A stretch of 64,000 nt of DNA from Psoroptes ovis (taxonomy: Eukaryota; Arthropoda; Arachnida; Sarcoptiformes; Psoroptidae). The DNA lies in contig PQWQ01000003.1 of assembly GCA_002943765.1 (NCBI GenBank), positions 3,037,501 through 3,101,500 on the forward strand, written 5' to 3'. The position numbers and the translations under genes were made by a program. Below are positions 1 through 11,774 of this stretch, piece after piece. Below the pieces are notes generated by a model. It was not told where the DNA came from and ran no database searches. It saw only the letters and a list, made by a program, of their open reading frames with translations. Numbering within the stretch: position 1 is the stretch's first letter; each line of letters starts with the position of its first letter.

Positions 1-760
1 GAGCTTACACCTGAAGAATACATGTGAATATATTTCGTTTTGAATATGAAGAAAGGTAAAACACACATTCATATCAAAACAGTATTCATTGGCTTTATAT
101 ATAAACATTCATATGACCATTTAACAATATATAAACACGATGATAAATATTCATTATCATTATTATCAACAACACAATAAAATACGAAAAAGGTGTTAAA
201 TTTTATCAATCATTTTTGGTTATTTTGGTTTATTATTCATTCATTTCGTATTCCTATCGTATTCGTATTCGTAATGAATTGAATGAAAAATTTGATTTTA
301 AACATTTTTCCTCGATTCATTCATTCATTTGTTGATTTGTTGTTGAATTGAGTTGGAAGGGTGAACATGACTCTAAAACACCGGATTGAATATTTCGTAA
401 ATGTTTTTTTTGTGAATCAAATATAAAATTCACCATTTAATCATTCAAATCAACATTGATTATGATCAACTCGTATCAACAACATGCTTTTATTTTATTG
501 ATTGAAAATGATTTTTGTTTGATTTTTTTAGATTTTTGTCTGATTGTTGTTATATGTGTGTTTGTTTTCTTCGATATCACAAACGATGTGATTCACTCGA
601 TGATATCTTTGTGTTTATTTCAATTTGATGATATCTGTGTTTATTTGTTTACCATTTTTTTATCTGTGTTCGTGTCTGTGTGTTTGTTGATTTTGATTCG
701 TATTATGTAAATATAAGTTTTATCAAATATTTATGATCAAATAATAATCAAATAATCGAA
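1..760. other. Intergenic/5' flank of the four-jointed gene
   Basis: AT-rich sequence with no convincing coding region. A small ORF at 456-710 is a hydrophobic, low-complexity translation of T-rich DNA with no family resemblance, so it is not called. The 3' part probably holds the promoter and 5' UTR of the gene starting at 761. Confidence 0.5.
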
Positions 761-2005
761 ATGACAATGATAATCGAACAGATAAGAAATTTTATTATAA
801 AATTATTTTCAACATTTATTATAATTATTTTAATTATAACAATAATAATTGTTACCACAATCACTAATGTTGATATCATGGATAATAATTACGGTGATGA
901 TGAAAATTTTAAATTAAAATCATTCAATAATATAATTGATAATAGTGATAAAATATTTTGGTCATATAATGTTGATAATATTGATGATAATGATGATTTT
1001 AAAAATAATGAATTATACTCCAATGAATATAGAAATTGGTATAATAAAATTTTTGATTCAAAATTCATTCATATAAAATTAAATTATTGTGGTCGTATGA
1101 AAAATTGTTTATTAATCACTGATAATGGTGAAAAATTATGTGCACGTTATCGACAAAATAATGAACAAATTTTCGGTGAATATTATTCATTCATTTTAGC
1201 ACGTTTATTAAACATAACAAATGTTTTGCCAACAATTTTATTAAAATTCGATAATAAAAAATCAATCACTATTGAAAATGATAATAATGATAATCACAGA
1301 TGGTCTCATATTCAAACAATATTACAACAAAAATTAAAATGGAAAACAAATAAATGGATTATTGTTACAAAATATCTTGATAATCTTGCTCCAACATTTA
1401 TACCGAAACAATTTCGTTCAAAATATTCAAAACATTTAAATTATTTTGATTTAATCAATTCAAATCCGAATGATACAACTTCAATCAATGAACTAGTCCA
1501 ATGGTCAGATTTAATTATATTCGATTATTTAATTGGTAACACTGATCGTATGATTAATAATATGATTAATCAAAATTGGAATCCACAAATGATGGATAAT
1601 CCTGTACATAATTTATTAAAACAACAACAACAACAATCATCGTCATTACCAGATAATAAAACTAAATTAATATTCATCGATAATGAATCTGGTTTATTTC
1701 ATGGTTATCGTTTATTACAACGTTATGATCATCTACATCAGTCATTATTGAATGGTCTTTGTATATTTCGTCATTCGACCATTGAAAATTTAAATCAATT
1801 ATCCAAATTAAAATCTCATCAATTTTTGAAATTATTACAGAAAAATTTTAATTATTATTCATTTCACACAATCAATAATAATGATGATGATTATAGCCAT
1901 AATCAACAATCAATGATGCCTGTGAAAAATTTTAATTTATTACGTAAACGTATTCAACAAGTACTGAAACATGTCGATAATTGTCGACAAAAAATAATTT
2001 TTTAA
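761..2005 (+). CDS. fj: Four-jointed/FJX1-like Golgi protein kinase
   Basis: Single-exon gene for 414 residues. Residues about 11-33 form one hydrophobic segment after a short basic N-terminus, as in a type II Golgi membrane protein. The lumenal part matches the Fj/FJX1 (FAM20-like) kinase fold: a CGRMKNCLL strand followed by a nucleotide-binding-like region, the catalytic-loop equivalent FDYLIGNTDR, and the metal-binding equivalent IDNESGLFHGYR followed by a conserved CIFR. Fj kinases phosphorylate Ser/Thr in cadherin repeats of Fat and Dachsous in the Golgi and tune planar cell polarity and growth. A Gln-rich insert sits just before the IDNESG motif. The gene is also intronless in other animals. 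It converges on NitFhit with under 100 bp between stops. An AATAAA lies about 45 bp after the stop. Confidence 0.88.
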   Translation: MTMIIEQIRNFIIKLFSTFIIIILIITIIIVTTITNVDIMDNNYGDDENFKLKSFNNIIDNSDKIFWSYNVDNIDDNDDFKNNELYSNEYRNWYNKIFDSKFIHIKLNYCGRMKNCLLITDNGEKLCARYRQNNEQIFGEYYSFILARLLNITNVLPTILLKFDNKKSITIENDNNDNHRWSHIQTILQQKLKWKTNKWIIVTKYLDNLAPTFIPKQFRSKYSKHLNYFDLINSNPNDTTSINELVQWSDLIIFDYLIGNTDRMINNMINQNWNPQMMDNPVHNLLKQQQQQSSSLPDNKTKLIFIDNESGLFHGYRLLQRYDHLHQSLLNGLCIFRHSTIENLNQLSKLKSHQFLKLLQKNFNYYSFHTINNNDDDYSHNQQSMMPVKNFNLLRKRIQQVLKHVDNCRQKIIF

Positions 2006-2100
2006 TCAATTTGTAATTAATTAATATTTTTTAAAAAAATATTTTCAAAATAAAATGAACAATTTGTTGTTTTTTGCGCTCTTTTTTTTCAGATGAATTT

Positions 2101-3612
2101 TCATTGATATAAATATTTTCTCAATTCATAACATTGCCGTTGCATTTCGTTTTCAGATAAATATTGTAAATTCAATGGATTATCATCTTTATCATGTTTT
2201 TGTAATTTTTCATAAATTTTGTCAATATTTCCACCGAAATCGGTTTCTTTTCGTGGTAAAATATGCACATGTAAATGTTCTACTGATTGTCCAGCATGTT
2301 TACCATCTTGTATTGTCACTGTTGATGAATCAGCATTATGAATAATTTCTATTGCTTTTTGTATTTTTTGTACTAATTGAAATAAATCAAATAATTCATC
2401 ATTATTCAATTCATTAAGGCGTTTGACACTACGTAAGGGTGATATTAATACATGTCCAGGTAATACAGGACGATGATTCATGAATGCTATCGAATGAAAT
2501 GTTTTAGCAAATATTTGATAAGTTTTGACGATGGCATCATCTCCGAATTTGAAATCTTCAGTATCGAGGTGTGATTGTTGCTGGTTTTGTTGATGAATGT
2601 CCCATTCGGTATGAGCTGGATGAATATATCCATATAATTCTGGCTTCCTATCTGTCCATACTGGTAGCCGCTGACGGATTTCTTTCAAATACTCAAAATC
2701 GATTGTAGCAACAGCATATCCTGGCTTATCATCGGTTATTTCAACCATGATTTTACCCCATGGATCAACAATCATAGCATGGCCATAAGATTTTCTTTTC
2801 TCATTATGCTCACCAACTTGTGCAGCAGCTACAACATAGCATTGTGTTTCAATGGCACGTGATCTAAGCAATATTTCCCAATGTGCTTTACCAGTGGGAA
2901 CTGTAAAAGATGATGGATAGCTGAGAATATCGGCGCCAGCTTTTGCTAATGAAATGGCAAATTCAGCAAAACGAACATCGTAACAAATACCCAGACCAAG
3001 TCTCCCGCAAGGTGTATTCACTGGCTTTATAACACTCGAACCAGGACGAGAAAATTCTGATTCAACAAGTCTAGTACCAGGTATATCAAGATTGAATAGA
3101 TGAACTTTACGATAAATTGATACAATTTCACCATTATCATTAAGAATTATATGAGCATTTAATAAACGTTTATCATCATGATTATCATTATAATTTTGAT
3201 TTAATGGTTTTTCATGTAGGCCACCTAATGATAGCCAAATATTTAATTTTTTTGCCAATTCTTGATATTTTTGTACGATTGGACCATTAATTGTTTCACC
3301 ATTTTCCATCAATGTTTTTCGGTTTGGACAAATCATATCAAAACATTCAGGTAAAAATGCCATACGTGCACCATCATTTTTAGCTAATTTTATTAAATTT
3401 TCAGCAATTTTATAATTATCATCTTTATTTTCTTTTGATGTCAATTGTAATACAGCAATTTTTGTTTTATTATTATTATTCAATATCGATGATTCCATGG
3501 TGAAATTTCTTTTTCTTATAAAAATATTCAATAAATTTAATACATTCTTATTATTATGATAATTAAATCTAGATGATAATTGATTCAAAACAATCGATAC
3601 ATTTATAAACAT
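2101..3612 (-). CDS. NitFhit: NitFhit: nitrilase-Fhit fusion protein
   Basis: Intronless ORF of 503 residues joining two enzymes. Residues about 50-325 are a carbon-nitrogen hydrolase (Nit1-like) with the full triad: Glu89 in FLPECF, Lys169 in YRKVHLF and Cys210 in LGICYDVRFAE. Residues about 350-490 are a Fhit-type HIT domain with the HLHVH histidine triad at 446-450. Nit1 deaminates dGSH, a glutathione side product; Fhit hydrolyses Ap3A-type dinucleotides. The fusion is the known invertebrate arrangement, while vertebrates keep separate genes. The first 38 residues are basic and lack acids, so they may be a mitochondrial presequence. A second in-frame Met at residue 39 would give a cytosolic form. 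The start could be either Met. Confidence 0.95.
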   Translation of the reverse strand: MFINVSIVLNQLSSRFNYHNNKNVLNLLNIFIRKRNFTMESSILNNNNKTKIAVLQLTSKENKDDNYKIAENLIKLAKNDGARMAFLPECFDMICPNRKTLMENGETINGPIVQKYQELAKKLNIWLSLGGLHEKPLNQNYNDNHDDKRLLNAHIILNDNGEIVSIYRKVHLFNLDIPGTRLVESEFSRPGSSVIKPVNTPCGRLGLGICYDVRFAEFAISLAKAGADILSYPSSFTVPTGKAHWEILLRSRAIETQCYVVAAAQVGEHNEKRKSYGHAMIVDPWGKIMVEITDDKPGYAVATIDFEYLKEIRQRLPVWTDRKPELYGYIHPAHTEWDIHQQNQQQSHLDTEDFKFGDDAIVKTYQIFAKTFHSIAFMNHRPVLPGHVLISPLRSVKRLNELNNDELFDLFQLVQKIQKAIEIIHNADSSTVTIQDGKHAGQSVEHLHVHILPRKETDFGGNIDKIYEKLQKHDKDDNPLNLQYLSENEMQRQCYELRKYLYQ

Positions 3613-4441
3613 AATTTACAAATTCATTCATGTAATTATGTCTGACGCAAACATCAATTACAAAACAAACAAAAAACCAAAAATTTTCAATTGATTGTCG
3701 ATTAATTCATTGATATCATCAAATGGTCGGCTAAATGATAAAATCAATAATCATAGATTTTGTTCTTTTGATTATCAACAAAATGAAATAATTTTATCAT
3801 CAAATTTAAAGTATATCAATTGATTGGTCTATTTTTGTTTTGTTTTTTGACACAAAAAATTTGAACATAGATTTTATGAATGAATCCGAGAAATTTCGAA
3901 TTTGAATTTTTTTATTTTTTTGAAGTTTTTCGGCTTCAGCTTAAATTTTTCCATTGAAAATGGCAGAATTTCCAAGATATTTCATTGAATTCAAATTTAA
4001 AATCATCAAAATTTTGCCTCATTTTTCAAATAAAACAACAAAATGTCTTTATTTGTATTTTCATTGTGTTTATAAAATGAATAAAAATGAAAAAGTTAAA
4101 AATATTTTCACAAAGAAAAAATGAAATGAAATGAAACAAAATAAATATTATTTCGGTATTAGTTTTTTTGCTTTGTTTATGACAATTGAAAAGTGTGTGT
4201 GTGTGTGTGCTTGTATGCATCATGATTTGTTTGGTGGTAGTGAGGAATATTTATTCGGCAAAATATTAATGATGATAATTATAATAATAATGATAATGCA
4301 TTTCTAAAGATTTAATGTCGATAATGATCAAATGGTTATGCGATGTTAACGCGTTATTTATATATGCATGTTGATAAATAAAACAAAATCAATTAAAATA
4401 TAAATTTTAAATCTGAATAAACTACATTTGATGAAATACTA
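3613..4441. other. Intergenic, NitFhit promoter side and 3' flank of the PWWP gene
   Basis: No gene recognised. AT-rich, with a GT dinucleotide run at about 4193-4209. The 65-codon minus ORF across that run is low-complexity and not called. The part next to 3612 should hold the NitFhit promoter. Confidence 0.5.
4193..4209. repeat. (GT)n microsatellite
   Basis: Uninterrupted GT repeat of eight units visible directly; in the 3' flank of the PWWP-domain gene. Confidence 0.9.
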
Positions 4442-7400
4442 TTATATATTCAGGTATATATTTTGTAATTTTAATGATGTTGATTTTTGCTGTGAACATT
4501 CTTCATCAAAATATTGTCCAGCCTTTTCCATATCTATTTGATATTTCTTACTAATGGCTTTGATAATAGCCTATATACAAATGAAAAAATTTCTGAAAAT
4601 TTATTAAATGAAAAATTATCTCAAAAAAATACCTCGGGTATCCAAACAGAATAGATATATTTTACAATAGTTTCGTCATTTTTTTCTTGTCCATTTTCAT
4701 TCAAACAATCTTCATATAATTTCCTAAGATATAAAAACAACTCATATTGTTGGTCTTCATCTTCGATTGGACCAAAATGTTGTTGATTTTGTTCATTATT
4801 ATTACCATTGTTTTCAGTAACATTATTAGATGAATCAGTTTGTTCTTTTTCTTGTTGCTTTTCAAGGAATATTTTATGTCTATTATTTTCTATTTTAGCT
4901 TGATGTATTGATCTTAGGTAAGAATCAACTGAACCATTTTTTATGAATTGATAAATGGAGCTACCATCGATTGAAATGGTGCTTCCATTATTGTTACTGC
5001 CGATGATACCACCGGTTCCTGCAATGTTTCCCGTTTTTTGAATATCATTGGAATTCATGATCGTATTAGGTTCGAAAAAAAATTCTATAGGATTTATTTC
5101 ATCTTCTAATGCTAATTTGCGCAAATATTGTTCAACTTTTTGCACTGTGCGCGATTCATTAGGGTGATTTTTCAAAAATTTATTCACGACAGTGCTATCA
5201 TGTGCCACGACGGATTTAGTCGGTGCTTTGAAACTATATTCAAACATAATTGAAAAAAGAATGAGTTAATGATTTTGAAATAATTATTTTGCACACAAAC
5301 CTTGTATTCTTCCCAACATAATCGATGGCCCTTAATACTAATTTTTTATCATTCATCGATATATCAATGATTAATGCTGGCCATAAGCCACTTTTCTTTT
5401 TCATTTCAATCCAAACTATATCTTTTACTGAAAAACCATCGAGTTTTTTTATTTCTTCATCATCTTCGTCGTCATCATCATCATCCTCATCTTCATCTTC
5501 AACATCATGATCATTAATATCTTCCTCCATACTTTTATTATCATTCTTATCGATTTCTTCTTTTGATTCTGTTTTTGTATCATTTTCCATCTGATTATTG
5601 TCGCCATGATTCTTGACATTATCATCATTATTACCGACTGAATCATCATGAGAATCAGCTAATTTTTTGTCAAATTTTGATTTATGATTATCATCATTGC
5701 CATTGTCAATTTCATCGGTTATTTTACGTTTTCTCAGTGTTCTTCCATTGATATTATTTTGATTCACCAAAGATGATGATTCTTGGTCCAAATTCAATTC
5801 TTTATGATCATCATTTTTTAATTTTTTCAATTTAGATTTATTTACATTTTCAAATGTGGATAATGTTGATGATGAACTATGATCATCACTATTATTTGAT
5901 TGATATAATTTTTTTTGACACCAATTTTTATGTAAATGAAATGCATCAACAATTTGTGTTCGATAATTACAAAAATTACATTTTAATGAATTTATAAATG
6001 GATCATCACGACATTCTGGCTGAATACGGATCGATATTTTCAATTGTTTATTACCAATACGATAATCACAATAATCTTCTAATGAACGACGATCTTTACG
6101 TTTAAAATTTACTACATTCGGTATTTCTGTTGTTATCGTTTCTATTATTGTATTGCTATCTTTATCATCACTCGTATAGCCATCTTTATCATTATCATCA
6201 TCTTTATCAACTGGTGACGAAGATGATGATTGTTGCAGTTGTTGTTGTTGTTGCTGATTACGATATGATACTCTTTTCTTTGGTTGCTGTAATTGTTGTT
6301 GTTGTTGTGATGATGGTTTTGGATTTGTTTGCGTTAATTTAGGCTGCGTCGGCTGTGTTTCCTTCGATATCATAGGAGATTGTTCTTTGTTATTGTTATC
6401 ATCATTATTACTATTCGGTTTTAAATCGATTGATCCACTTTTGATTTCAATCTTATCGCTGTTACTATTATTTGTGATTGTCGCACTTTTATTCGTGTTA
6501 TTATTGAGAATAATTTTAACTTTTTGATCTGTTGAAGTCGTCGTCGTCGTCGACGACGACGATGATGATGATGATGATTTGTTATTGATAATATTGATAC
6601 TATTTTTATTATTAACATATATTTCGCCACTTATTTTATTAGTCGTTTGTATTTGATTGAATTTTTTCATTGTTGTCATGTATGAAGATTCTTTTGTTCG
6701 TATTGTTTTTGGATACCACATTTTTGATGAACCAATATCATCATTATTATCATCACCAGCTATTTCGATTGTTGTCGTTAATTGTTTATTGTTCACATTT
6801 GATGATTCATCTAATGTTCTTGATTTGAATATTTTATTATGACCATTCTTATTTTGTCCATCTTGATTACTTCCTGGAATGTTTAACCAAACAATATTTG
6901 ATTTACTATATGTTTTCAAAGACTTTGATAATTGATTATTATTCAAAGTATTATTATCTAACAATGCTGAAGATGTAGTCGTTGTTGTTGTCGATTTTTT
7001 CGAACATATCGAGTCGATATTCTTATTTTCACTTGATGTTGGCTCGGAGAATCTAACAGTTTTCAACGGTGTCGATGTCGTTGTTGTCGATATTTTATTT
7101 ACAATATTTTTTTGATCTTTTTCGTCATTCTCGACACTTGAGGTTTCGATTGTTGATGACTGTTTTGAGGTTTGTTGTGGAGCATCTTGTTGTGATTGTT
7201 GTTCAATTTCCATTGTTTTACATTCTGTTATCACTTCCGAATTATTAGTTTGTTCAAGTGTAGTTTCATTTTTATTTGTTTTTTCATCGGCAACTGAAAC
7301 GATCGATTTGACTTCATTTGATTCTTGACCAGCGTTGTCAATGCTGGATGATGTGGTAGACTCTGTGACAATTTCATTTTCCTTGCTAATTTCATTTTCA

Positions 7401-7969
7401 ACGCTAGGAAATTGCTGCTGATCTTGGAGAACAATATCATTATTTGAAGCTGATGATGATGATGCCGCTGCTGCTGCTGCATCTATTACAAAATCAATCG
7501 CATTGTTTGGAATCAATTGTTGCTGTTGTAATTCATTATTAACAGAGAAATTCCCAACTCTCAAATATACTTTATCTTTAACACCTTTTTCATCTTGAAA
7601 CAATGCATAATAATGTCCTTGAGCATCATCATTTATAACTTCACCAGTGAATAAATATGGTTCATTTTCATAAATGATATTATTTGGTATTTCAATTGTA
7701 TTCAAATTATTTGCTGATGATGCTGATGTATCAATTATTATTTGTTGATCATTTGAAACAGTTGTTTCATCAATTGGTTGTGTCGATATAGATGGTAATA
7801 GATCCATCACTATTGTTTGTTCATTTGCATCAATATTGTTTGAATTATCATCATTATTGGTTGTCAAATTTGTTGTTATTGTTTCTGTTGGTTCTGTAAT
7901 TGTAGTCGATACTCCAGTTTCAGTGGATAGTTGTTGTTCTATTGATTCCAATCCAACAGAATCTTCCAT
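4442..7969 (-). CDS. PWWP-domain, zinc-finger nuclear protein (unassigned family)
   Basis: Three exons: 7969-5301, 5233-4633 and 4570-4442, joined at GT..AG sites in phases 2 and 0, giving 1132 residues. Residues 1-640 are low complexity, rich in Ser, Thr, Asn and Gln. A C2HC zinc finger is visible: Cys664-x2-Cys667-x12-His680-x3-Cys684. Next comes a Lys/Asn-rich segment and an Asp/Glu run (about 815-845). A PWWP-like domain follows, from about 846 across the first intron, with VKDIVWIEM and GLWPALI as its core beta strands. PWWP domains read methylated H3K36 or DNA, so a chromatin role is inferred. The exact orthologue is not recognised; the PWWP2/PWWP3 groups are candidates. The ORF piece starting at 5247 is an exon, not a separate gene. 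Confidence 0.75.
6541..6562. repeat. 22-bp perfect palindrome of TCG/ACG triplets
   Basis: A run of TCG triplets meets a run of ACG triplets at a central GTCGAC, so 22 bp read identically on both strands. It lies in coding sequence where a Ser run turns into a Thr run, next to further GAT triplets. It probably arose by triplet expansion. Confidence 0.85.
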
Positions 7970-8396
7970 TTTTTTAATTTAATCGAATTAGAGATTAAAA
8001 AAACAATAACAATCAGGTTTTTATTATTTTAATTCAAACACAACACTACGAGTATAATTAATGAAGAGTTAAAGCGGCGATGAGCGCCATATTCGTTTAT
8101 TTTTTATTCCATTATTATCATCATAATCATTATGTGTCTTTGTAATGTGTATGGGCTGTATGTTTGTATATATGTGAATATATGTGTGTGAATAGATATG
8201 CAGCACATATCATAAACATTGTGAGCACATATGGGCACAACATTTATTTTGCTGCTTGTTTGAATAGTAATTTGATGAGAAAGTGAAAAAGCATGCTATC
8301 GTTGTTGCTGCTGTTGTGTTTAGTGCTTAATAGCGGTATTCAAAAAAGTAATAGAACAAATTTCTTTGCTATTCGAGCACAATCTGTTGGAAGATT
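7970..8396. other. Intergenic: promoter of PWWP gene and 3' flank of BBS9
   Basis: No gene. It holds the start side of the PWWP gene, including an ATGGCGC element on the minus strand at 8088-8094, about 120 bp before the ATG. TG-rich tracts fill the middle. Confidence 0.5.
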
Positions 8397-11164
8397 TTAC
8401 AAAAATTCAATTGGAACTAAATTTGAAAATAATTTTTCATTAATCTGTTGAATGAATTGTTTTTGCCTCTTCAATGGATTATTATCATTATTTTTATGGT
8501 CGAAATTTTTCATTTGAAATAACTCGATTAAACTTGAAGAAAATATATCAAACCAAGAGCAATCGTTGTCATTTTCATTGTGATGAAAATTTTTAAATTG
8601 ATTTATTTTTATTAATCTGACGAATTTACCATTCAACTCATTTGCATTATTATCATTGTTTTTGCCACAATATTTCACAATCAAATACCAAATGTTCAAT
8701 ATTGTCCATAATTGATAATTACAATTTTGTAACAATTTTTGATTCAATAATATTTTGTCTAAATTTTTAACAATCTTGAAGAATACAGAAAAAAAAAACA
8801 GAAATGGGTTTATGAATGAAAAAGATAATTCAAGATGCACTTACCCTTTTTTGTATGATTGTCAATAGTTTTGAATAATTATCCAATGGAACTGGTGTTT
8901 TATCTTTAGATTTAATCAATATACGCTTCTGTATCGAACGATAGTGTTTCGAGAATTTTTCTAAATCAATCTTTATATTTTTGATTTGTTTTAACTTTAT
9001 TTGCTGATTTTTTATTGCTTTCAATAGATAATTATTCAAATTAAAATTGATGATTTGCATTGATTCAATTTTCAGCTCCTTAATTTTTTTTATTCGTCTC
9101 AATATTTGCTTGGAAATTACACTCAAACCACTGAGATCATTACATTCAATGTAAATCAATTGGTTATTTGTTTCAATCATTTGTACACGAATCGTTGAAT
9201 ATATATGTTCATAATTTATAAATTGAAATTTAAAATAATTCATATTTTCAGACAAAGATAATTCATTGAATAATTTCGATAATATCAATTCAGTATTTGA
9301 CGAAACTGTCATTCGAATCGAATATTGTTGATTGATCGTTGCTGATGTTGGTGATTGTATCAATTTTATCATACATTCAAATGGTATTCGGATTTTCTTA
9401 GTTGAAATTTTTGTTATCGAGTCCATTGCATAGAAAATTATCGATGTAAAGTATATATTTGTTATTAATGGCAATAAATTATTATACTTTACTTGTATCT
9501 TTAGTTCAAATTTTTGTTTTTCAATAAAATTATCGACAATAATTTCTGATGGTTCAATATCATAAAAATCATTTTGTTTTATTATCAATTTTATAAACGA
9601 TACTGATGATATTTGCATTGGTATCAACTCAATGTTCATCATTAATTGATCCGAATTTATAACTTGACATTCAATTAAATTTAGATCAATTATAGTAGAT
9701 GATGATGAATGATCATCATTATCGAATGTGTCCGATTGTTGATATTGTTGCTGTTCATAATTTAGCATTTTTTTCAATTGACGTAATTCTTCTTCAATTT
9801 TCTCATTATTAGAGAATTGTGATGATGAATCAATCAATGTCGGTATTGTTATTATGCGCAATGATGGATTAGTGCCTAAATACCCTACAGTCAATTGCCC
9901 TTGATCTGATAATAATACAATGCATCCGGTGATATCATTGAAATTGGCACGTCGTATAGCGATCGGTATGAATGGTATTTTTGTTGCCCAGCGTAAAATA
10001 TCATTTTGATATAATAACATATTCATCATATGAGTTCCGATCAATAATATCAATGAATCACGTTGATCATTCGCAAACGAACAAATCGAACTCGGATTGG
10101 AATCAAATTTTTTAATAAAATGAATTGTACCATTATCACGCAAAACGCATAAATGTTTTTCACCTAAAATTATAATGTACGATCGATCTGATAATTGTAC
10201 AGTTTGCATATCAATTATTGGTTCTCCGAAAGAATATGACCAATCTGATATTGTTATTTTTCGATCTAAATTATGATCAATATTATCATTTGATGTGTTG
10301 ATTGCCGGCACTGGTGTTGTTGTCGAATTCATCGCTAATTCTTGATACTGATAGCATTGAATTTGATACAATTCATCTACAAAAATCATTAAATCCCGAT
10401 TCGGTACATAGACAAATTCCATCGGAAATTTCAATTTATTATTTTGACGATTATTATCAATATTGCCACTACCGCCACTATTGAATCGATAACCGAATGA
10501 AAATGTTTCATTTTCATAAAATTCAAATACTATTTCATTGTTTTGTATGCAAATAATATCTTTGTTTTTCGTCATACCAAATGGTCCAATCATCATATTG
10601 ATTGCTGTCTGATTGAATTTCAATTCATATATCAATAATATATTGTATGATGTACCATGATCAGTCATACCAGATGTTGCTGTGTGAAATGAATGAAGAT
10701 AAAAAATAAATCAAAATCACTGATAAAATAGAACAATCAATGCTTTCAATCAATTACATGAGATTGAATATACACATAATTTTTTGGGATGTAGAATGGC
10801 CAATTGTATATTGGCTGAATTCAATAGATATCCACATTGTATTTGCAATATTGGTAATTTAAAATCTACTTCCAACAATAAATCTGAAATTTGAAACAAA
10901 TTCTGTTCATTTTTGACTGTTTCATTGTTTAAGACAATTTTAAATATACGTAAAATTCCATTAAAACTACCAATAATAATTTTATCTTAAATTTTAAATA
11001 CAAGCAAACATTAATAATGAAAATTCATTATTATTAAATCAATTCATACCATGACCATCTGATTCATTATCAATATTTGATACACAAATTGAACATTTAT
11101 CAAATTCTTCATCATTTTGGCCAAGATTTGTAGTCCAAAATTCACGTAAATGGAATAAAGTCAT
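8397..11164 (-). CDS. BBS9: BBS9 (PTHB1), BBSome subunit
   Basis: Four exons: 11164-11050, 10985-10758, 10679-8845 and 8774-8397, joined in phases 1, 1 and 0 to give 851 residues (human BBS9 is 887). The N-terminus MTLFHLREFW matches the human start, supporting this ATG. Blocks typical of the family are seen: DKIIIGSFNG, IICIQ, GEKHLCVLRDNG, LRWATKIPFIPIAI and YLGTNPSLR, all in the N-terminal beta-propeller (about 1-400). The rest should form the GAE/platform and helical C-terminus. BBS9 is a core subunit of the BBSome, which moves membrane proteins through cilia; in a mite, cilia occur in sensory neurons. A near-perfect X-box lies about 100 bp upstream. Confidence 0.93.
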
Positions 11165-11774
11165 TTTATTAGAAAGTTATTGGAACTTTAGCAAGTAAAA
11201 ACTCATTAAAAGCTACAATTCATTAGAATCAAGTGATTGAATTCGAGTTTTGCTGAATTCTCGAAAACGCCATGGTAACCGAGCATTAATACAGTCTCAA
11301 ATCACAAATTCACACGACAAACAATTTTAAAAATTGCACCTTCAAGTAAACTCGTAATAAATACATTGATGATTATAATGATAAACATAAATTTTAATAA
11401 GAATCATTTTTTTAAAAAAATTACAGATCAAATCGATAATAATAATATTAATAATCGTAACATAATGAAAATATATGAAGAAAAATCAAAGATGAGAATC
11501 ATGAATAATGATTTATGATTTAGATTTATGCATTATATTTTAAGGTGAAATTCATGAATTAATGAATTAGAATTTCTCTTCATTCTGGTTCTAAACATTA
11601 GTCTTCCATGCAAAAATAAAGGCACTCGTATAAATACAACTCATTTTAAAATGTTTGAAATGCTAATTTTTGCCCAATCATACACATGGTTATTGATTAA
11701 GTAACATTCATGATTATTATAATAATTACAAACAAATTTAGGCGCTATGTTCAATTTAAACAAATCATTCGATA
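11165..11774. other. Intergenic: BBS9 promoter and CHIP 3' flank
   Basis: No coding region. The BBS9 side carries an RFX X-box-like site at 11266-11279. The rest is AT-rich and holds the CHIP 3' UTR. Confidence 0.55.
11266..11279 (+). promoter_or_regulatory. X-box (RFX/DAF-19 binding site) candidate for BBS9
   Basis: AACGCCATGGTAAC matches the X-box consensus RYYNYYATRRNRAC at 13 of 14 positions; only position 2 differs. The 3' half ATGGTAAC is a perfect half-site. It lies 102 bp upstream of the BBS9 ATG, within the usual spacing of X-boxes in ciliary gene promoters. Binding is inferred. Confidence 0.7.

Noticed and set aside
456..710. 84-codon plus-strand ORF near the window start
   Set aside because: Low-complexity Phe/Ile/Val reading of T-rich DNA, no family resemblance; expected by chance in this composition.
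5240..5247. Treating 4621-5247 and 5240-7969 as two separate overlapping genes
   Set aside because: A GTTTGT donor after 5301 and an AG at 5235-5234 join them in phase inside the PWWP domain; the apparent Met at 5247 is intronic.
8397..8840. Separate small gene upstream of the BBS9 stop
   Set aside because: It is the last BBS9 exon (8774-8397), reached through a GTAAGT donor and AG acceptor in phase 0.
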